Positions 13,707 through 15,802 of a stretch of DNA of 15,802 nt are shown here, in pieces (the stretch's first letter is position 1; each line of letters begins with the position of its first letter). The stretch comes from Chloroflexota bacterium. GTDB lineage: Bacteria; Chloroflexota; Limnocylindria; Limnocylindrales; CSP1-4. The DNA is taken from contig JACQEH010000023.1 in NCBI GenBank assembly GCA_016200675.1, forward strand, positions 1 to 15,802. The letters run 5' to 3'. The notes beneath the pieces are model-generated. The model was not told the origin of the DNA, did not search any database, and saw nothing but the letters and a program-made list of their open reading frames with translations. The position numbers and the translations under genes are program-made.

Positions 13707-14906
13707 CTACGAGGACGACGAACGGATCGAGGCGGAATCGACGGCGGCGTGTACCGGCTCGGTGAGGAAGCGCCCGGCCGAGGCGGGGATCTCCGGTTCG
13801 GGGGCAGCCGGCTCGCTGTGCCGCCGCGCCATCTCGGCAGTGAGGACCTCCCCGAGGGTCGCCAGCCATCCCTGGAACTGCGGCCCGACCTCGGGAAGGA
13901 CGGCCTCGAGGAACGCCCGGTCCTTGGCCGAGCGCGGCCGCCCGAAGCGGAAGTGGACCATCGTCCGGTCATCGCCGAGGGGCTCCAGGACCTGCTGCGA
14001 CTTCAGCTTCGGCGCACCCGGGATGGGCATGAGGGAGTTCAGGGTCACGTACTCGAACGGCCGCCAGTCGAGAATCTCCTCGACCACGGCGGCCTTGCCG
14101 TGGACGCAGTGGTTGACGGTCCCCGTGCCGCGTCGCCCGCTGCCACTCTCCTCGACGATCCTGATCGTCCCGCTCTGCCACAGGACGCGGAGGGTCGGCG
14201 AGGTGAGGTAGTCCCAGGTGATCGCCGGCGGGGCCGGCAGCTCGATGTCGAGGGAGACCGCCAGCTCGCTGTCGGGAATGGTCACCCGGGCCCGGTCCAG
14301 CTCGGCGGTCCATGCGGCTCCCAGGTCCTCGACCCACAGGTCGACCTCGCCGAGGTGCTCGTACGCCTGGCGCTGCGACGTGAGGCCGAGGGCCACGGGA
14401 TCCGTGCCCATGGCGGCGATGCAGGCGCCCGTGTAGGCGGCGTAGGCCGAGATCCCGGTGGTCGCCACGATGTCGTTCTTGAGGAGGCGGTGGGCGACGA
14501 CGACGTCGCTGCCGACGAGCTCCTCGCGACCCGCCATCCGCTGGCGGACGACCAGCCCATGGTGGGCGAGGAACTTGAGATCGAGATCGGGGATCCGGAT
14601 GCAGGCGTTGCAGTCGCAGCGCGAGGCGCGGGCGATGTCACGGAGGCGGCGGCGGAAGGCGAAGTAGGTGCGCTCCACCATGTCCAGGAGGGCCGAGCCG
14701 TCGATGGCCTCCGTGATCGCGAACATGAAGGCGGCGTCGCCCTCGAGCTTGGCCAGCCGAAAGGTCGGCCGGAGGGCCCCGACGACGGTGTCGATGAGGT
14801 CGGCCAGGATGTCCTGGGCGTGGTCGAGCTCGACCGCGGCAAGGTAGCCGGTGTAGCCGGACAGGTCGGCGATCAGGAGGCAGGCGGGTTCTGGCTTGTT
14901 CAGCAT
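13707..14906 (-). CDS. DUF2652 cyclase-like domain fused to an SRPBCC domain
   Basis: The 399-residue product begins with a class III nucleotide-cyclase-like fold, DUF2652: CLLIADLSGYTGYL (Asp14) and LAKLEGDAAFMF (Asp57) keep the two positions that bind metal in true cyclases. CDCNAC at residues 97-102 is a Cys cluster usual in this family. From about residue 230 an SRPBCC (START-like) ligand-binding or dimerisation fold follows: TWDYLTSPTLRVLWQSG, VNHCVHGKAAVVEEILDWRPFEYVTL, MVHFRFGRP. Purine-recognition residues of true cyclases are not obvious, so activity is uncertain. The Ser/Arg tail DSASIRSSSS overlaps the DGPF promoter. GGAG lies only 2 nt from the ATG, too close to be ideal; the start is still the most upstream sensible one. 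It is divergent from the polymerase gene by 72 bp. Confidence 0.85.
   Translation of the reverse strand: MLNKPEPACLLIADLSGYTGYLAAVELDHAQDILADLIDTVVGALRPTFRLAKLEGDAAFMFAITEAIDGSALLDMVERTYFAFRRRLRDIARASRCDCNACIRIPDLDLKFLAHHGLVVRQRMAGREELVGSDVVVAHRLLKNDIVATTGISAYAAYTGACIAAMGTDPVALGLTSQRQAYEHLGEVDLWVEDLGAAWTAELDRARVTIPDSELAVSLDIELPAPPAITWDYLTSPTLRVLWQSGTIRIVEESGSGRRGTGTVNHCVHGKAAVVEEILDWRPFEYVTLNSLMPIPGAPKLKSQQVLEPLGDDRTMVHFRFGRPRSAKDRAFLEAVLPEVGPQFQGWLATLGEVLTAEMARRHSEPAAPEPEIPASAGRFLTEPVHAAVDSASIRSSSS
13717..13743 (-). promoter_or_regulatory. ECF42-type promoter before the DGPF-sigma operon
   Basis: On the minus strand CGTCGA (13743-13738) is separated by exactly 17 nt from CGTC (13720-13717), again within CGTCGTC. 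It matches the promoter before the second YCII gene in both boxes (one mismatch in the first) and spacing. It lies inside the last codons of the DUF2652 gene and would start a transcript about 35 nt before the DGPF GTG, so the sigma factor may drive its own operon. Confidence 0.55.
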
Positions 14907-14966
14907 CGCTCCACGGAGTGCGGGCTCCGATCATCCCGGCTGTGACCGGCGATGTCGAGGGGGAGG

Positions 14967-14972
14967 TATCGT
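14967..14972 (+). promoter_or_regulatory. possible -10 box for the LigD-type polymerase gene
   Basis: TATCGT ends 6 nt before the ATG at 14979, the same distance as TAGAAT before the LLM gene, which would give a leaderless mRNA. The alternative is translation from GGGGAGG, 12 nt before the ATG. No clear -35 box is visible. Confidence 0.25.
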
Positions 14973-14978
14973 CTGGCC

Positions 14979-15802
14979 ATGCCACCGCAACCGGAGGTCC
15001 TCCAGATCGACGGCCGCGAGGTCACGATCACCAACCCCGACAAGGTCTTCTTCGCCGAGGCCGGGGTGTCGAAGATCGATCTCGTCCAGTACTACCTCGC
15101 CGTGGCCGAGGGGGCGCTGCGGGGGGTCCGCGGCCGGCCGATGGCCCTCAAGCGCTTCGTCAACGGCGCGGCCGGCGAGGCCTTCTTCCAGAAGCGGGCG
15201 CCGGACAACCGGCCCGACTGGCTGCGGGTGGCGACGCTGTCCTTCCCCTCAGGCCGGACGGCCGACGAGATCGTGGTGGACGACGCGGCGGGCCTCGCCT
15301 GGATCGTCAATCTCGGCTGCCTGGATCTCAATCCGCACCCGGTCCGGGCCGACGACCTCGATCATCCGGACGAGCTGCGCGTGGACCTGGACCCCGTCCC
15401 GGGGATCGAGTGGGCCCAGATCCGCGATGTGGCGATGGTCGCGAAGGAATCACTGGAGGCCGTCGGGCTCGTGGGCTGGCCGAAGACGTCGGGTTCCCGC
15501 GGGATCCACATCAACGTCCGGATCTCCCGGGAGTGGACGTACCCGGAGGTCCGGCGAGCGGCCCTGGCCCTGGCCCGGGACGTGGAGCGGCGGGCGCCGG
15601 CGATCGCGACCTCGAAGTGGTGGAAGGAGGAGCGCCACGGCGTCTTCCTCGACTACAACCAGAACGCCAAGGACCGGACCGTCGCCTCTGCCTACTCGGT
15701 TCGGCCCCTGCCCGACGCCCGGGTCTCGACACCGCTCACCTGGAACGAGCTGCCGACCTGCGAGGCCGAGGAGTTCACGGTGGCGACGGTGCCGGCGCGG
15801 TA
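14979..15802 (+). CDS. LigD-type DNA polymerase/primase domain protein, 3' end cut by window
   Basis: The 274 residues present match the LigD polymerase (archaeo-eukaryotic primase superfamily) domain. ITNPDKVFFAEAGVSKIDLVQYY is the usual N-terminus. GRPMALKRFVNGAAGEAFFQKRAP follows. DLDP supplies Asp136 and Asp138, TSGSRGIHINV is the nucleotide-binding loop, and VFLDYNQNAKDRTVASAYSVRP supplies Asp225 as third metal ligand. These spacings match the catalytic Asp residues of mycobacterial LigD. Such enzymes add ribo- or deoxynucleotides during non-homologous end joining with Ku and a ligase. No ligase or nuclease domain precedes it, so this is either a stand-alone polymerase or a polymerase-first fusion; the missing 3' part would tell. 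The start at the ATG is supported by the family N-terminus. Confidence 0.93.
   Translation, partial: MPPQPEVLQIDGREVTITNPDKVFFAEAGVSKIDLVQYYLAVAEGALRGVRGRPMALKRFVNGAAGEAFFQKRAPDNRPDWLRVATLSFPSGRTADEIVVDDAAGLAWIVNLGCLDLNPHPVRADDLDHPDELRVDLDPVPGIEWAQIRDVAMVAKESLEAVGLVGWPKTSGSRGIHINVRISREWTYPEVRRAALALARDVERRAPAIATSKWWKEERHGVFLDYNQNAKDRTVASAYSVRPLPDARVSTPLTWNELPTCEAEEFTVATVPAR

Noticed and set aside
14953..14978. TGTCGA before the LigD-type gene as a third ECF42 promoter.
   Set aside because: The nearest CGTC is only 11 nt away rather than 16-17, so spacing does not fit.

Overview
The window is high-GC DNA from what looks like a free-living bacterium. Coding regions use mostly G/C-ending codons. 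The gene set fits soil or aquatic Chloroflexota (Limnocylindria-like lineages) best, with Actinobacteria as the alternative: an LLM flavin oxidoreductase, an MFS/cyclic-nucleotide-domain fusion, a DUF2652 protein, a stand-alone LigD-type polymerase, an ECF42-type sigma factor with DGPF proteins, and Ala/Pro/Ser-rich secreted proteins. This placement is inferred from gene content only. I saw no rRNA, tRNA, CRISPR array, transposase or phage gene, so most of the window reads as ordinary chromosome.

Left part (1-5060): a large LuxR-type ATPase regulator on the minus strand, cut by the left edge, is divergent from a luciferase-like (LLM) oxidoreductase. The LLM stop codon lies in a 55-bp imperfect tandem repeat. 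A secreted NodB-type polysaccharide deacetylase follows.

Middle part (5061-10933): an MFS exporter carries a C-terminal cyclic-nucleotide-binding domain. After it comes a 646-bp stretch with no convincing gene. Next, on the minus strand, are a membrane-anchored protein with a helical C-terminal domain and a YbaK-type deacylase. Divergent from these, on the plus strand, are a secreted two-repeat beta-rich protein and a lipoprotein.

Right part (10934-15802): a VOC (glyoxalase-fold) gene overlaps by ATGA with a short coding remnant. It is convergent with a minus-strand regulatory cluster: DUF2652/SRPBCC protein, DGPF (YCII-like) protein, ECF42-type sigma factor, and a second YCII-like protein. 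Convergent transcription is separated by a long GC-rich hairpin. At the right edge a LigD-type polymerase starts divergently and runs out of the window.

The most interesting signal is in the ECF42 cluster. Two promoter-like sequences share the arrangement (T/C)GTCGA, 17 nt, CGTCGTC. One precedes the DGPF-sigma pair, inside the 3' end of the DUF2652 gene. The other precedes the second YCII gene. Together they suggest a local autoregulated sigma-factor regulon. The sigma factor has no ATG/GTG/TTG at the expected start and probably begins at CTG in a CTGA overlap with the DGPF stop codon.
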